From Allium sativum (lineage: Eukaryota; Streptophyta; Magnoliopsida; Asparagales; Amaryllidaceae), in assembly GCA_030737875.1 (NCBI GenBank), contig CM060910.1, positions 631,767,303 through 631,831,302 on the forward strand: a DNA stretch of 64,000 bases. Direction: 5' to 3'. The position numbers were made by a program, and so were the translations under genes. Position 1 is the stretch's first letter. Every line of letters starts with the position of its first letter. The notes beneath the pieces are model-generated. The model worked only from the letters and a program-made list of their open reading frames with translations. It had not been told where the DNA came from and did not search any database. Shown piece by piece: positions 49,001 to 61,299 of this stretch.

Positions 49001-52000
49001 TGTAACACCCCGTATTTCTGTTAACACTAAAGTTGCTAATACAAAAATAAATGTGTAAAGGGGAGATGTATCTAATGTGCATACAAGAATAATAATAAAT
49101 GTGTAAAGGGGAGATGTACCTAATGTGCATACAAGAATAATAATAAATGTGTAAAGGGGAGATGTATCTAATGCGTTCGTATTTATATGGATTGACAAAT
49201 AATAGTAAATGTACATTAAGAAAGAAATGGTGAACATAATTGGCTTCTCTTTACAACGGACGGCTCTGGTTAACCCTAGCTTCATCGACGGCTCAAATTA
49301 ACTTGCAACTCTATAAAAAGACCCTAGGTCTCAAACTAAAAATTCACAAAAAAAAAAGAATAAGAATTGGAGCCACCATGCTGTCTGCTGAGAACTAGAG
49401 GGAGCCTCCACTTGAAAGAGACGAACAACATAGCGAATACAAACTAAAAGATTAAAAAGCAACAACAAATTAGAATCAAAGCAACGTCTTCCCAAAGGAA
49501 AGCTTTGCAAATTCAGAATTTCAGAACTCAGAAAACAAGACCGTCTACGATTGTAAGTTTAGCTACATTTTTAGAATGTGAATTAATATGAATATCATGT
49601 GTTGCGATGAAATGATAATAGTATGATACTCATTATGTTATTAATATACGTTTGTGATTTGATTCTATTATCATGTTGAATTGAGAATTATTAAGTATGA
49701 TGTTTATTATGTTTTATAATATTAATCTATGCCAGTGACTTGATTCTATTATCATGTTAAATTTGGGATTATTGGATTAGATTATTTGTATAAGCATGGA
49801 CTTGGATTGTAACATCTTATGAGAATTGTGTAGTTTATTATGCAAGTTTATGTAGTGAAGTTATGCGACCAATTGTCAAATCTATATGTTCATGTTTATG
49901 CAAAACTTATGCCATGTTCACACTTATCATATGTTGGGATTAATTTGCAAGTATGTTTAAATTTATGTTACTAATTAACACATGTGTATGTTGATTAGCC
50001 TATGTTGCTAACTCACATATACGTATGTTGATTTGCCTATGTTGCAAATTAACATATGTATATGGATTTGTTTATATTGCTAATTCTCATGTATGTTGTT
50101 AATATGGCCTATGTTAAAAAAAACACATATATGTTGACTTAGCCTATAAGTGCAAGTTCATACCTATGACATTATAATGTTTATGTTAGTCTTTTTGCAA
50201 GTTTGTACCTACGACATTATAATGTTCATGTTAGTTATTTTGCAAGTTCACCCCTAAAATGTTCATGTTAGTTATTTTGCAAGTACACCCTATTATGTTC
50301 ATATTGATTATGCCATCAATACCAAAGTTATACCCTTGTCATGTTTATGCTAATTTATGCCAATTTGCGTATATTAAATTAGGCTAAGTTTTTAGCCTAA
50401 TACTTTACACAAAAAATCATGCGAACGTAAATTAGGCTGAGATGGTTAGCCTAATATTGGACGGGGTAACGTTGGGTTAAAATGATAATTTTAGGAAAAC
50501 TTGCCATAAATTGGTCATTAATCACATAATTGATTTACGGCATAAAAAGGCATTAATTACCTTAATTAATGAGATTAATTGGAAATGAATCTGACAGTAA
50601 TTTGAATATTTTCTGATTTACATATTGGTCATTAATCACATAAGTGATTTATGGCATAAAAAGGCATTAATTACCTTAATTAATGAGATTAATTGGAAAT
50701 GAATGTGACGGTAATTTGAATTTGAATAATTTACATAATTAAAATGTAAATTAGAAAATACGAACGCGCTTAACCCGAGGTTGGATTGAGTTGTGACGTA
50801 AACCAGCCCGGACCCGCCCGGCTGTCCAGTTGTCACAACAATAGCTATCCAATGTGAGAGGTTAAGGCATGGGGCCCAATAAAGACCTGAGGTTAAACTG
50901 AGTTGTGGCGTAAGACTGCCCGGACCCAACCGGTATACAGGCAGCCACAACAATATCTGTCTAATCTGAGAGGTTGGTGCTCTAATAAGACAACTCGAGC
51001 TGAGTTAGGACTGATAGGGTTAAGTCAATTTAATAAATATTTAACCAAATTCAACATGTTAAATAATTTGAATGGGTGGGGGTTAGGTTCATTCAGACAC
51101 TTAACCACTTAACATGTTTGACTAGAAAACCTAGTAACGGGGAGCCATTTCAGTAGTAACCCAATTAGGTATCATAGTACCCTGAACTAGGCAGGGTGGG
51201 GCACGATTACTGGGTTGATTGTAAGCGGTCAAAAGCGACGGCGGTTGGTGCACAGTGTGGGTTCTAACAGAGTGCGGGCGTGCACACACTCTGGAGCAGA
51301 CAAGTCAGTGCACTGGAGCATCAGTAGTATACCCTATGCATGCTAGAATTGTGTCGGGGCCGCCACCATGGGACTTGATACACCCCATGGTGGGACCAGC
51401 ATAGGTATCTACCATATAGGGCCGTAGGACACATGTGAATATACGAGTAGGAGCCGATCTTTTAAAGAAAGAGAAAGGGATCACTTCACTCCAATCACGG
51501 GGTGCCTGTTGGTATAAGAATTAGTAGGTGTAGAGATAGGGATTTAAAATTAGGTGCGAAGGGATGTTCGTTTTAGGACACCTTATCTAGTTCTAGGATA
51601 GTCTATTATCCTGATATCGTCCTGTTCTCACTTTATGCAAGTCATGATCTTTTTATTATTAACATTCTAGGAATATAGCTAGACTTACCAGACTTATGTC
51701 TGACCCATTTTCCTTTCGTCTTCTTTTCTTCCGCCCCCCCCCCCCCCCCCCGGTCCACAGGGATGAAACACCGCAGCTTAGTCAGTTTTTCATCCAGCTT
51801 GAAGAGAGAGAATGTATTGCTTGGATTTATTTCATTTGGATATCATTTATGGGGATTATGCAGCTTTATTTATGTTTCATGCTTCTTTAACTTTTAAAAT
51901 CAAGACAGTATTATGGTTGTAATAATTGGAAGTTTGTTTTGAGACAATGTTGGAAATGTTCTGTATGAACACGTATTTATGATAATAAAAGTCTGTAGGT

Positions 52001-52127
52001 TTTTCCGCTGCTTATTTATATGTGTTTATATCTGTCTTGTGTTTTATCTGTGTCTTTTACTTATAAACCTCCACAAAAATTAAGGCATTCCCTTTGTGAG
52101 TGACCTTAACGGAGGTGGGGTGTTTCA
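49001..52127 (+). repeat. Gypsy 3' LTR
   Basis: TGTAACACCCCG...GGGGTGTTTCA, 3127 bp, collinear with the 5' LTR. It is longer mainly because of a 114-bp tandem duplication at 50511-50738, absent from the 5' LTR. It also has an 18-base C run (51734-51751) where the 5' LTR has a short broken one. TATA at 49312; 48-bp units start at 49052, 49100 and 49148. Confidence 0.9.
50511..50738 (+). repeat. 114-bp tandem duplication, 3' LTR only
   Basis: ttggtcattaatcacataa begins at 50511 and again at 50625, and the two copies differ at a few positions. The 5' LTR has one copy (about 38550). Confidence 0.85.
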
Positions 52128-52132
52128 TAACT

Positions 52133-52699
52133 TCTCCTTTATGAGTTTTGGTTAATTGTTGATAAATGGGGAGATATAAATTATTTGCTGTTCGGGGTCT
52201 TTTTTTTAAAATGTGTTGAGAGTGAAGAGGGGGTTGGAGAAATTTTGGAGGAAGAAGAAGAAATAGGGTTTGGGGGAAGAGAAAAAGATCTTATATATTG
52301 GGTTTTTTTATTTCTTTAGTTAGCGATGTATCCATGCGACAGTCATCGATGCTTTGAGCACACACGAACTCCGTTGGTGATGAAAATTAACATACAACTA
52401 TGTCTTGACGATTCGGTCCTAATGAAACTTGTTTTGTCGAATTACGAGTCTATTTACTCAAAAAGCTTTGTTTCGGGCTCAAATGACTGATCGGTTCACA
52501 ATTTATTGCGCACAGCCACATATTAATTCCAAAAATTACGAAATTTGGAATCTAGCAATAAAAAAAATTCTGAATCCAACAAAAGTGGTTTCGTCGAAAA
52601 CGGAGGTCGTTTGCAAAATGGTCATTTTTAAAGGGCTATATATAATATTAAAATATATATGTACCAACAAGTATTTTTTAAGGGCTATATATAATATTA
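52133..52699 (-). other. LTR-B segment between Gypsy and LINE3
   Basis: Non-coding. Carries two of the 168-bp-type modules (about 52412 and 52572) and a local duplication of agggctatatataatattaa (52632 and 52681). Collinear with LTR-C 33600-34170. Confidence 0.6.
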
Positions 52700-54570
52700 A
52701 ATTCTGGATCTAACAACTGCTTGGCCATTTTCCAGTCTCTCTTTCGAATCTTGTTTCTGAAATTGGAAAAGTGCCTGCAACTAGTTCACTACCTTCCTAT
52801 GCTAGTAAGTCAGTTTTAACTCCGCTTTTAGCAATCTATGATGTTGAGAAACGCTAGTCTCAGACCTCTTCAGTTTTTCCTGGCTCATCGTGTATTGATG
52901 AGCTTGACCTTAGAAACAACTGTTTGGCTATCGGTGAGTCTATTCCCCGTGGTGCGGTGCTGGAAAAGGGCAGTAAGTATAACGTGAATGGTATTGATGA
53001 TTCTTCCAATCATGTTGCAATGGCCGAGCCTATGCAAGGGATTCGTTGCTCCAAAAATAGTGTGGATGCAGTAGGTAAGGGGAAATCTAGTGTTGATCTG
53101 CAAAATGTTGGTATGGGATTGCCTTTAGGTCCTACTGTTATTTCTGTACCATCCTTTGTTTCGCTATTTAATAATAATCCTGTGAATGCTGAAGACTATG
53201 TGCCACTAGATTTTGATGTAGTTGGTAAGGATGGAATCATGGAAACACCGACTGAAGTTTATGTTGCTTGAGCTAATTTCTGGAAGAATTATTTAGTTGG
53301 TTTCTTTTTGGATTCAAATCCATTGTATCCAGCTGTTAAGGAGAAATGTATCAGTGCTTGGCAACTTCGTGGTGGACTTTCTGTTCATTTAGATAAGTCC
53401 CTATTCCTTTTCAAATTCACTATCCCCGATGAACGTCTGCGGATACATAGTTTGGATCCAATCTTTATTTATCGGAAGCCTTTTATTGTTACTCCTTGGA
53501 GCCCATCCGTTGATCATGCTAGAGATCATGTACTATCAATTCCGGTATAGACTTATTTTTCTCAGATCCCCTCAGTTTTGCAGTCTTTGACAGGGCTGAA
53601 CTGGTTAGCTAATAATATTGGGAAATTGAAATGCTTTGATAATACCACTGTTGCACGAAAGAAGCTCTTCTATGCTAAGGCACTTATCAAAATATCTCCG
53701 GATAAGCCCCTACCAGACAAGATCAAAGTTAAAATTGCGGATGGTTATGTTGCTGAGGTGGTAGTCAAATATGGGTGAAAACCAAATATTTGTTCTTCTT
53801 GTCAGACTTTTGATCATTCGGTTGCTTTCTGTCCTGTTAGCGCTGGTAGTCCCTCATTAGCACCATTACCTTTAGCCGATCGAACTCCTCTTCCTAAACC
53901 CCCAACTGTTATGTGGGTGCGTAATATTGTTCCTCTAACGGTTATACCACCGTCTCCATCTATTACAGCTAAGATTGATCCGACACCGATATCCGATGAT
54001 CTTGTCATGGAGATGGTTGTCCTAGATTCTGACATTAACGCCAATTTTAAGGATATTGTTTGGAGTGATGCAGATAAGGTTTGGACACATGTTTTCTCTG
54101 GTATGCGGTATTGTCCAATTAGTGATACCTTCCATAAATTTATCAGTGATGAAGTAAGTGATAAGAGGAAATTAATGTATCAAATTGTTGGTGATAATAT
54201 TGAGCTTATTCAAATTGGTGAAGTAGGTGAGACTAATAAGCTTGAGTTCTACGATCACTCTTGGGATATGAATTTCATCTTCAGTGCTCTTTATCCATGC
54301 TATGTGCCAAATCTAGCTTTGGCTTTTTCCTGTTTCACCTGTGTTGTTGGCCCACCCAACACCACATGTAGGTCCTCCTCCTCGGAGGGGGGCTAGGTTT
54401 GTCATATCTTATTGACTAGATGTTTTTGTCTAGCTCCCATTCTATATTGTTTATTTTTTTGGCACTTCAAACCAGAATTGGAGTTTTGTGCATGTGCAGG
54501 ACTCCTCTTACCTTCTTTTCTTGTTCTAATAAAAGTGGTACGCCTACTATAAAAATGACTTGCCTTGCCA
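52700..54570 (+). mobile_element. LINE3: L1-type derivative with ORF1 but no ORF2
   Basis: Inserted in LTR-B, which resumes with 'aaattccatagcgacta' at about 54590 after a (TA)n run. It holds an ORF1 (below) joined almost directly to a LINE-like 3' region with AATAAAAGTGGTACGCC near 54527. ORF2 (about 3.5 kb in LINE2) is missing. No clear target-site duplication was found, so both ends are approximate. It belongs to a different LINE family from LINE1 and LINE2. Confidence 0.65.
52710..54395 (+). pseudogene. LINE3 ORF1: DUF4283 / zinc-knuckle protein, broken
   Basis: One frame carries the coding signal from about 52710 to 53776, with in-frame stops at about 52855, 53269, 53548 and 53776. The DUF4283 core reads WQLRGGLSVHLDKSLFLF, FTIPDERLRI, RKPFIVTPWSPSVD (about 53350-53520), followed by the second half with LTGLNWLANNIGK and a knuckle CSSCQTFDHSVAFC (about 53790), where the usual Gly before His is Asp. 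The following Pro-rich and acidic text (53911-54396) ends in a Cys/Ser-rich tail that looks like read-through of the former ORF2 end and 3' UTR. RNA-binding role as in other plant L1 ORF1 proteins; not functional here. Confidence 0.75.
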
Positions 54571-54957
54571 AATATATATATATATATATATAAATTCCAT
54601 AGCGACTATTTGAAATTTTAATTTGGACATAACTTACAATTTATAAATCGAAATATCAATTTCTTGCATTCATTAGAAAGACATAGTTAAATAAATTCTA
54701 ATGTTTCTTATTTCATCAAATTCTGATTTGTAATGAATTCTGTATACTCATTTAAAGTTTAAAATTAAATTTTCAAACTACCACGCCATTTCAAGCTCGT
54801 TTTATTATTTATATTAATATATACGTTCAAACTTCGTTTTAAATAAATTTTAAGTCGTTTATTCTCAAAATAATTCGTTAAAAATATTTAATTTCCATGA
54901 AAACCAGTTGAAAATAAATTTTAATTTGGTTCCAAAAATACCGGTTGGTACATAAGG

Positions 54958-56036
54958 GCACCCTAATATGGACTTCTCAATACAACAATTAAAAAAATAA
55001 AACTCATTAAATTTTGTATGCTTCCTAATACCACATTACCTCTCCATTCTAATATCTCACTCAACCATTATTTGTCGAACTAATCATGTATTCAGCCCTA
55101 ATCTGAATACCCTAATCTCTCTTATTGGTAATTATTCACTGTCTTCTACACATTTCTCGTGGGAAATTCAAATTCGTACGGTAATCTATCAATTGTTTGG
55201 TGATCTGAAAGCCCTAAAACCATGATATAATGATATATATTTGGGTAAGTTTTTTTAGATATAGTGATTTATATTTGTGTTAGTGATATAGTTGGAATGT
55301 TCATGCTTCATAAAAAATCCGTTGAATATTGTTCAATCATATTTGTGTTAGTAACGTTGATATTTTTATTCATGGAACATGAGTTGTATATTAGCCAATG
55401 TAATTTTTTTAATGGTTTGTCATCATCAAGATTTGCATGGTTGGTGATAAGTTTAAACATGCAATAACAGTAGGGATGACACACTAAAACCGTGGGAATA
55501 ATGACATGATGGCGATTAATTGCCAACCAATGAAAAATCCTACGGTGTTTGAAAACCGAACAGACCACGAAAGGGCAAGATTTTTTTTCACGGTTTGAAC
55601 GGAATATAACAACCGAACAGTGAGACATCACGCGGTTTAATGAGACCGAACAGTACGCGAAGAAATAATACTAATGTTAAGTCACTCTCTTCGGTGGTTA
55701 CTCATCGTGTACCTTGTATTCTACCGGCGTACCACCACCGAGGGAAGCAAGAAGAATATTTTATTGTTTTATGGCACCGTGATTCATAGCCGAACAAAGC
55801 AAAATTCCACTGTTTATGGTAGCCGAAAAGAGCAAAGTTCATCGATGTCGGAGTCGGAGATGAAGGATTTTTTTGATCGAATGTAATTAGGGTTTTCGAA
55901 CGCAATAGCAGAGATGGAAAAATAGGAGAAATACGGTGGTAGGCCCTATTTTTAATTGTGTGGTATTAGGAAGAGGGGAATGTATTATTTTGCGGTATTT
56001 TTAGTTGCGGTATTAGGAAGAGCATATTGGGTTCCA
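54958..56036. other. interior of the TIR DNA transposon, right part
   Basis: About 1.1 kb with no convincing gene. Accgaaca words recur at 55555-55650 and 55790. Short frames on both strands at 55674-55905 lack domain features. Confidence 0.5.
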
Positions 56037-56057
56037 TTAGCACCACACTTAATTAAT

Positions 56058-56291
56058 GTTAGTTTCTTCTACAAATATAATGTGAGAACGTTAATTAAAT
56101 AATTTTAAATACTTTGTTTCTCAACAAATGGACCGTTTTGCGCCTCCATTATATCCTCGCTACACATTTTTTTCTCCTTACCGCTAAAAGCTTTAACTGC
56201 CCAGAATTATTGTATGGAGACTATTTTTTATAATTTTGAAATAATACACCCGATGTTTGATTATTAATAGAAAGTAAGTTGTTTGAAAAGC

Positions 56292-56331
<40 letters not shown>

Positions 56332-59300
56332 AATTGAGTTAATCAATTATGAAAGTGTAATTTTGGAGATTTGGTTATACAAATAAATTATAAAAATTGA
56401 TACAATTTAATGTTAAATGTTTGGAAATTTTTATATTAAGTATACTCCTGGTTTGATGAATACTTTTCAATAATAATTTAAAAGGGCTTTGTAATATAAA
56501 TGATGGTTTTTAGTATGTTTGGTTTGAAAATTTATATCATAGCATTGTAAAACCCCTTTTTAATTGAAAGTCCATATTAAGAAAATTAGATGATTGAAGT
56601 TTGTTGTTCAAAAGAGGTTACAAACCATTAAATTTCTTTGGTAATATTGTTTCAAATTCATTAAAGGAAAAAATTCAAAGTTCATCAATTATTTTTAAAA
56701 TGGAATTTAAGGGATTTGAAATTGAATGAATATATAAAAATTTCTTGTAATTACATAAGAGGTTATTTCAACTAGAGATTTCAGAAAGAATAAGATTTTA
56801 CTCTTCAAACATCATAGGAAATTAATTCTGTTCTTTCGGAAATCAAATTGAAAGTCTTAAAAATAGAGATTCTATTATAGAATTCTTTTGAATCAATATA
56901 TAACCGATGTTTGTATGGAATTTTATATCGCTGGAAATTTTAGTAAATGGAATACTAATATCGAGAAGTGTATGACATTAGGTAGTACTTTTACAACTAT
57001 ATTTTTGATTCATCGACGTCATCATATATAATTATTGAGTAATACTAGTGTACTTTGTGAGCATTGTGTAATTAAGCAAGTAACACCTAATTGTATGTGA
57101 CGTTTGGGCTGAGATTTTGTTTGATTATTTTTTGTAAGTAGAGATCACTTAAACATGTTCTAAGAGCTTATCATGTGCATACACTAAGATCAGCTACTTA
57201 TGTGGTGCTCGTAGACCGGGCTAGGTGCACTAGGAGGATTTTACGACTCCAGTTGGTTTTCCTCTTGAACAAATTCAAAAAAAAAACATATTCTAATATA
57301 ACGGGTACTATATTTATAGAGATACGGGCTGAGAGTGAATAGGATAAGATAAAATTCATAAGTGTGTTTATTTATTATGTATAGGCTCCTACTATTTTGC
57401 ATGAAGTAAATCTAACTAGGCTAGTATCCATCATAGCAGTGTGATTGTAGGGTCGCTCCTCGAATCCATGAGCATAACGGACCCCTAGTATGTTCATTAT
57501 ATGACTATCTGAGAGACAATCTTAGGTAGTGCTATGTGCTTCCCAACTTGGTACTTGGTGATGTCTTGTGTACTAATCTTGGGTGGATGTGTTTGATATT
57601 TCAAACAGTTTAATATTTACCTCTTTATGTATTACTTAATTATTTCATGATTTGGTGATGATATGTGCATGGTATGTGGTATGGTTTCAAATGTATATTG
57701 AGTTGTTTGAATGCCACATTAGGATATATATATATATAGCTATATGTTGACACCTATATTCTAAACATAGTTTGATCCATGTGTTATTTATATTATATTT
57801 AGACTAGTTCAAAACATTAGAGGTCTAAGGAATTCTTGGGAATAGAGGATGATAACTATTATATCTTATAAAGTTCAGTGCCATTGTGTATACTTTTGGC
57901 TACATGTGTACATGTGTTCTTAAGATGCGTATATTGGACATGCTATGTACATTTTTGATAATAACTGACATTTATTTTACAGACCTACTTGGACTCACGT
58001 ATAATTTATATTTTATGTTATCATTGCAATGACGAATCAAGTAATCTCTCTGATTTATTTTATATTATGTATTATTCTATCCTAGTAATGCATGTATTTA
58101 TTATTATGTGCTGATACCGAGTACATATAAGAGAGCTGTTTATATTTTTGAAATACATACTAATGTTTCGGTAATGACCTACCCCGGAATAGCCTAAATT
58201 TCAACTTGGAAAAGACCCACCAAATCTTAGAACCATTATACGGTAAGTCGTCGGTGGTAAAAGAAATAATAGTACAATGCAATGTTCAATTCCAACGTTA
58301 AATTTCACCAACATTTCGATTTTATAAGATGATTTTTATGTAAAAGAGAAAAAAATGCAATTGTTATTCTTACTTGATATATACCACATGGACACTTATT
58401 CACATAATTGAAATATTGCTTGGACAAGTACATTCAAAATTACACATTAATTATAACCCATGAATGTTTAGCTAGTATATAATTAATTCAGGAAATTGAC
58501 TTGCTACCTTAAATTTTATTTTAAGTGGATCTATTTTAACCATCTTTCTAGAAAATTCTATATACATTTCCTCTTGCTCTTAGAAACAAGTTTGACAAAG
58601 CATGTATGTGATTATTTGAAGAAATTTCGCAGTTTTTAGCATAAATGTTTACACTATAAAATACAAGTATTTATATCAAAAAAAGTAAATACTAAAAATT
58701 ACAAATGTCTGCGCTGAAAGTTGCGAATTTTTGTTGAAAATAATTGTGGAGATGTTTCATGAAACTTGTTCAACGAGGATAAATTTTGAAAGTAAGATGC
58801 CTTCCTAGTTTCCTCTTGTTTTAATTTTGTGCTACTTAATTTTTTATAAGCTTAACTTACCAATAATACCATAAATTATTACATCTTATATATAACTCTA
58901 CAAGAAGAGTTATGAATTAGAACTTTATTCGAATTATTCAATGAAACGTGAGTTAATAAATTTCTGTTTCATTCTTTCTCTTCTTCTCTACGACTTTCCA
59001 TATTGTTTTCACTAGCAATGCTAACACAATATCATAATTGGTTTGTGGAATTTAAAACTTTTTCTCCACGTGGATTTGATATTTTCTGCTCGTTAGTATT
59101 TGAATTTCAATAGGGCATTGCAATTTATTGTCTTAAGTCTAATGAATTTGTATTCAATTGCATATTTCTTGATTGATACGAAATAATTCTTCATTCATCC
59201 ATCTTTTGTAACCATATCGAACCCATTAGGAATCCATAATGCTCCTATACCACCTCAAACTAGATCTGCACCTACAGTTCATATAGGGTTATGCTAAATG

Positions 59301-59729
59301 CACCTCTGTTTACATTTATGAATCATATGAAAATTCAAAATTTTGAGTATAAAATTTATTTTTCTTGGTTACACTTTTACCATCCTGCCATTCAGAATAA
59401 AAAACTACAAATCGATGGTATGTTACGGTGAAAATAGATAAAATATATACTTAAACCATCCTATGATATCATAAAACCACATCACGCAATTTTAAGGGAT
59501 GATAAATGTGCGTTCAATAGAAAATTGACGTCTTATTTTGAAATGCGGTAGTTGTTCTGGTATGAACAAATATTAAAGTTAATTTTACGAGTATTTTTTA
59601 GAAGGGGTTGACTATTTAAACATAAAATAAATAAAAAATTAATGACACAAAATATCTGAATCATTATTTCCTTTTATCTTGTATGAAAAGTGAAATTCAG
59701 GGAGCAATCCAATGATAGCGATCCATTAT
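56058..59729. other. AT-rich gene-free stretch
   Basis: No gene seen. A (TA)n microsatellite lies at about 56293-56329. Around 57160-57600 the composition and wording resemble Gypsy LTR interiors without a clear match. At about 58167, ggtaatgacctaccccgg starts a block that resembles the left end of the relic at 59730 ('cctaaattt-gacc-gaaaagaccca-c'), suggesting another worn LTR end. Confidence 0.45.
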
Positions 59730-59981
59730 TGTAACAACCCACCCAGAAAGGACCTAAATTCTGACCCAGAAAAGGCCCATCGGAACTTAAGGCCATTCTA
59801 AATGGATCATTGGTTCATATAAGGATTCCATTCACAGAACAAAACTAATAACGACAATGGAATCTCACAGCGGAAGGGATAAAGTATAATAACATAAAGT
59901 CAATGTACCATTAATTTATTATTATTTATACATAATTTAATTATCTATTCCTATTTTGGGTATATTTTACGGGGTGTCACA
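59730..59981 (-). mobile_element. short internally deleted LTR relic, A/B/C-like
   Basis: Starts TGTAACAACCCACCC and ends TTTTACGGGGTGTCACA, about 250 bp. It contains cacagcggaa, the landmark near the own 3' end of LTR-A/B/C, and its right end resembles that of LTR-C, so it looks like both ends of such a unit with the middle gone. Flanks ATTAT and AATAC do not make a clear duplication. Confidence 0.45.
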
Positions 59982-61040
59982 AATACAATTATATTATCAA
60001 TTATGTCAAAATTTAAAATTTTTGTGTCTAAGTAGAGTTTACATTTGTAAATATTAGGGATGAGTCCCTAAAATGAAAGTTTATGTAATGCGCATCCCCT
60101 GGTGCTTGTAGCAACGGGTTTTTCATGATTTTTTGCACTACTACTTATTTTTTTTCAAAAAATTGTAAATATTAACAGAAGATTACTGGAAAAGGAAGAA
60201 AAGTTGCATAAATGTCTGCACTTGTTGTGAAAAAGTATAGATATATCTGCAACTATTCCCATAGTGTATTTCAATACTGAAAATATGAAGAAAAAAAACA
60301 GTTGCATAAATGTCTGAACTTATTGTGAAAAAATACAGATATATCTACAATTATTCTTATAGTATATTGCAGACATATCTCAGTGTATAAAAAAATTGCA
60401 GGTGTGTTTGCAATTTTTCTGTATAATTGATTTTTTCTGTAATTTTACTGAAAGTAAAATAATTTTCATTTATATGCAATTTTACATAATTTTTTGATGA
60501 TTTTTCTACAATAATGTGATGTTGAATAAGTGTAGACATTGAATTTAAAATTTTGAAGCAATCAACAAAAAATGCGTAGAAGTATACAATTTTTTGTTAT
60601 AATTGCAACGACGTATGCAGTTTTTTTAAAAATTACAGTTATTCCAGCACGTTTTCTTGAAGCGGTTTTTTGATTTTTTATTTTTGAAGCATTTTCTTTT
60701 TACCTTTTTTTTATATGAACTCGAAGAAGATTATAAATTGAATTAAGTCTTGAAGTTTGATAGTGTTTTACGTTGATTTTTGATACATTTTAATGATTTT
60801 CAAAAAAAAAACTTAATTTATAATGCTTATAGACATGGATGTTTTGTGTATTTTGAAACTTAACCAACACCTTAGCAAACTTTCACACATCACCTTCTAT
60901 ATCCACTACGAATACAGATTTTATTCTAGAACCCACACACCCAAACCCATCGACTTCCTCAAATAGGGCCTTCTAACGATTCGTAGCAGGCTTCCTGACG
61001 CGCAAGCTCCATCCAGATCCTGTGAATCACGATTTCCTTG
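59982..61040. other. AT-rich stretch with a minisatellite-like duplication
   Basis: gttgcataaatgtctg-actt-ttgtgaaaaa occurs at about 60204 and 60302 (period about 98 bp), with looser relatives near 58680 and 60370. No gene seen; the short minus-strand frame at 60357-60539 is low-complexity. Confidence 0.5.
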
Positions 61041-61299
61041 CACTACGCCATAGATGGCCTATCGTAACGAAAATCCAAGGTGTTGCTAGCTACAATGTTA
61101 CTATAGGTATGCTGTTTTTTGTCTATTGCAACACAGGCTTCAAAGGGTTACCATAGAAAATCCAACGTGTTGCAGTTGCCATGTGAATAAATTTATCAAT
61201 CCGGGTGATTACGATCCAACGGTCCATGTTAGCAATCCGCGTGACATGAAATAATCTTTAACGCGGGAAGCAAAAACAAAAAACAAAAAACAAAGCGGC

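Larger units (their letters stand above)
37050..52127 (+). mobile_element. Ty3/Gypsy chromovirus LTR retrotransposon, defective
   Basis: Full-length element with two LTRs (37050-40060 and 49001-52127), primer-binding site, gag-pol remnants ending in a chromodomain, polypurine tract and a perfect TSD TAACT (37045-37049 and 52128-52132). Net length is about 11.3 kb once the solo LTR at 42138-45926 is removed. The RT/RNase H/IN sequence and C-terminal chromodomain point to a chromovirus, most like the Tekay/Del group. Coding is disrupted by early stops, frameshifts and the nested insertion. Confidence 0.92.
25283..54952 (-). mobile_element. LTR-B: coding-free giant LTR unit (about 6.2 kb net) hosting three insertions
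   Basis: Ends TGTCACGCACCG (25283) and ACCGGTTGGTACA (54952), flanked by TAAGC (25278-25282) and TAAGG (54953-54957). Its parts lie at 25283-28095, 34568-37049, 52133 to about 52700 and about 54570-54952, separated by LTR-C, the Gypsy element and LINE3. Each part aligns in order with LTR-C: gcagcggaaa near 25503, the phrase 'gagtttagg-aaaacaataaactccaggtca' near 25685, a 'gaatggtcgctgtg' block near 35030, and 'caaactaccacgccat' near 54775. No coding capacity. Confidence 0.72.
25260..56057. mobile_element. TIR DNA transposon (about 1.1 kb net), split by LTR-B
   Basis: The left end AATTAAGTGTGGTGCTAA (to 25280) reappears inverted at 56037-56057. Beyond the LTR-B insertion the repeat continues imperfectly (GG-ACCC-AATATG on both arms). 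The outermost TTAATTAA is palindromic, so it may be target duplication (8 bp) or part of the repeat; the superfamily stays open. The inner arms also match further in (ttcctaataccac near 55029 and its inverse near 55960). No transposase seen, so it is non-autonomous. Confidence 0.65.

Noticed and set aside
55308..55905. Several 60-107-codon frames on both strands
   Set aside because: They lie inside a non-autonomous DNA transposon, overlap each other and show no recognisable motif.
60357..60539. 60-codon minus-strand frame
   Set aside because: Low-complexity AT-rich sequence; no support.
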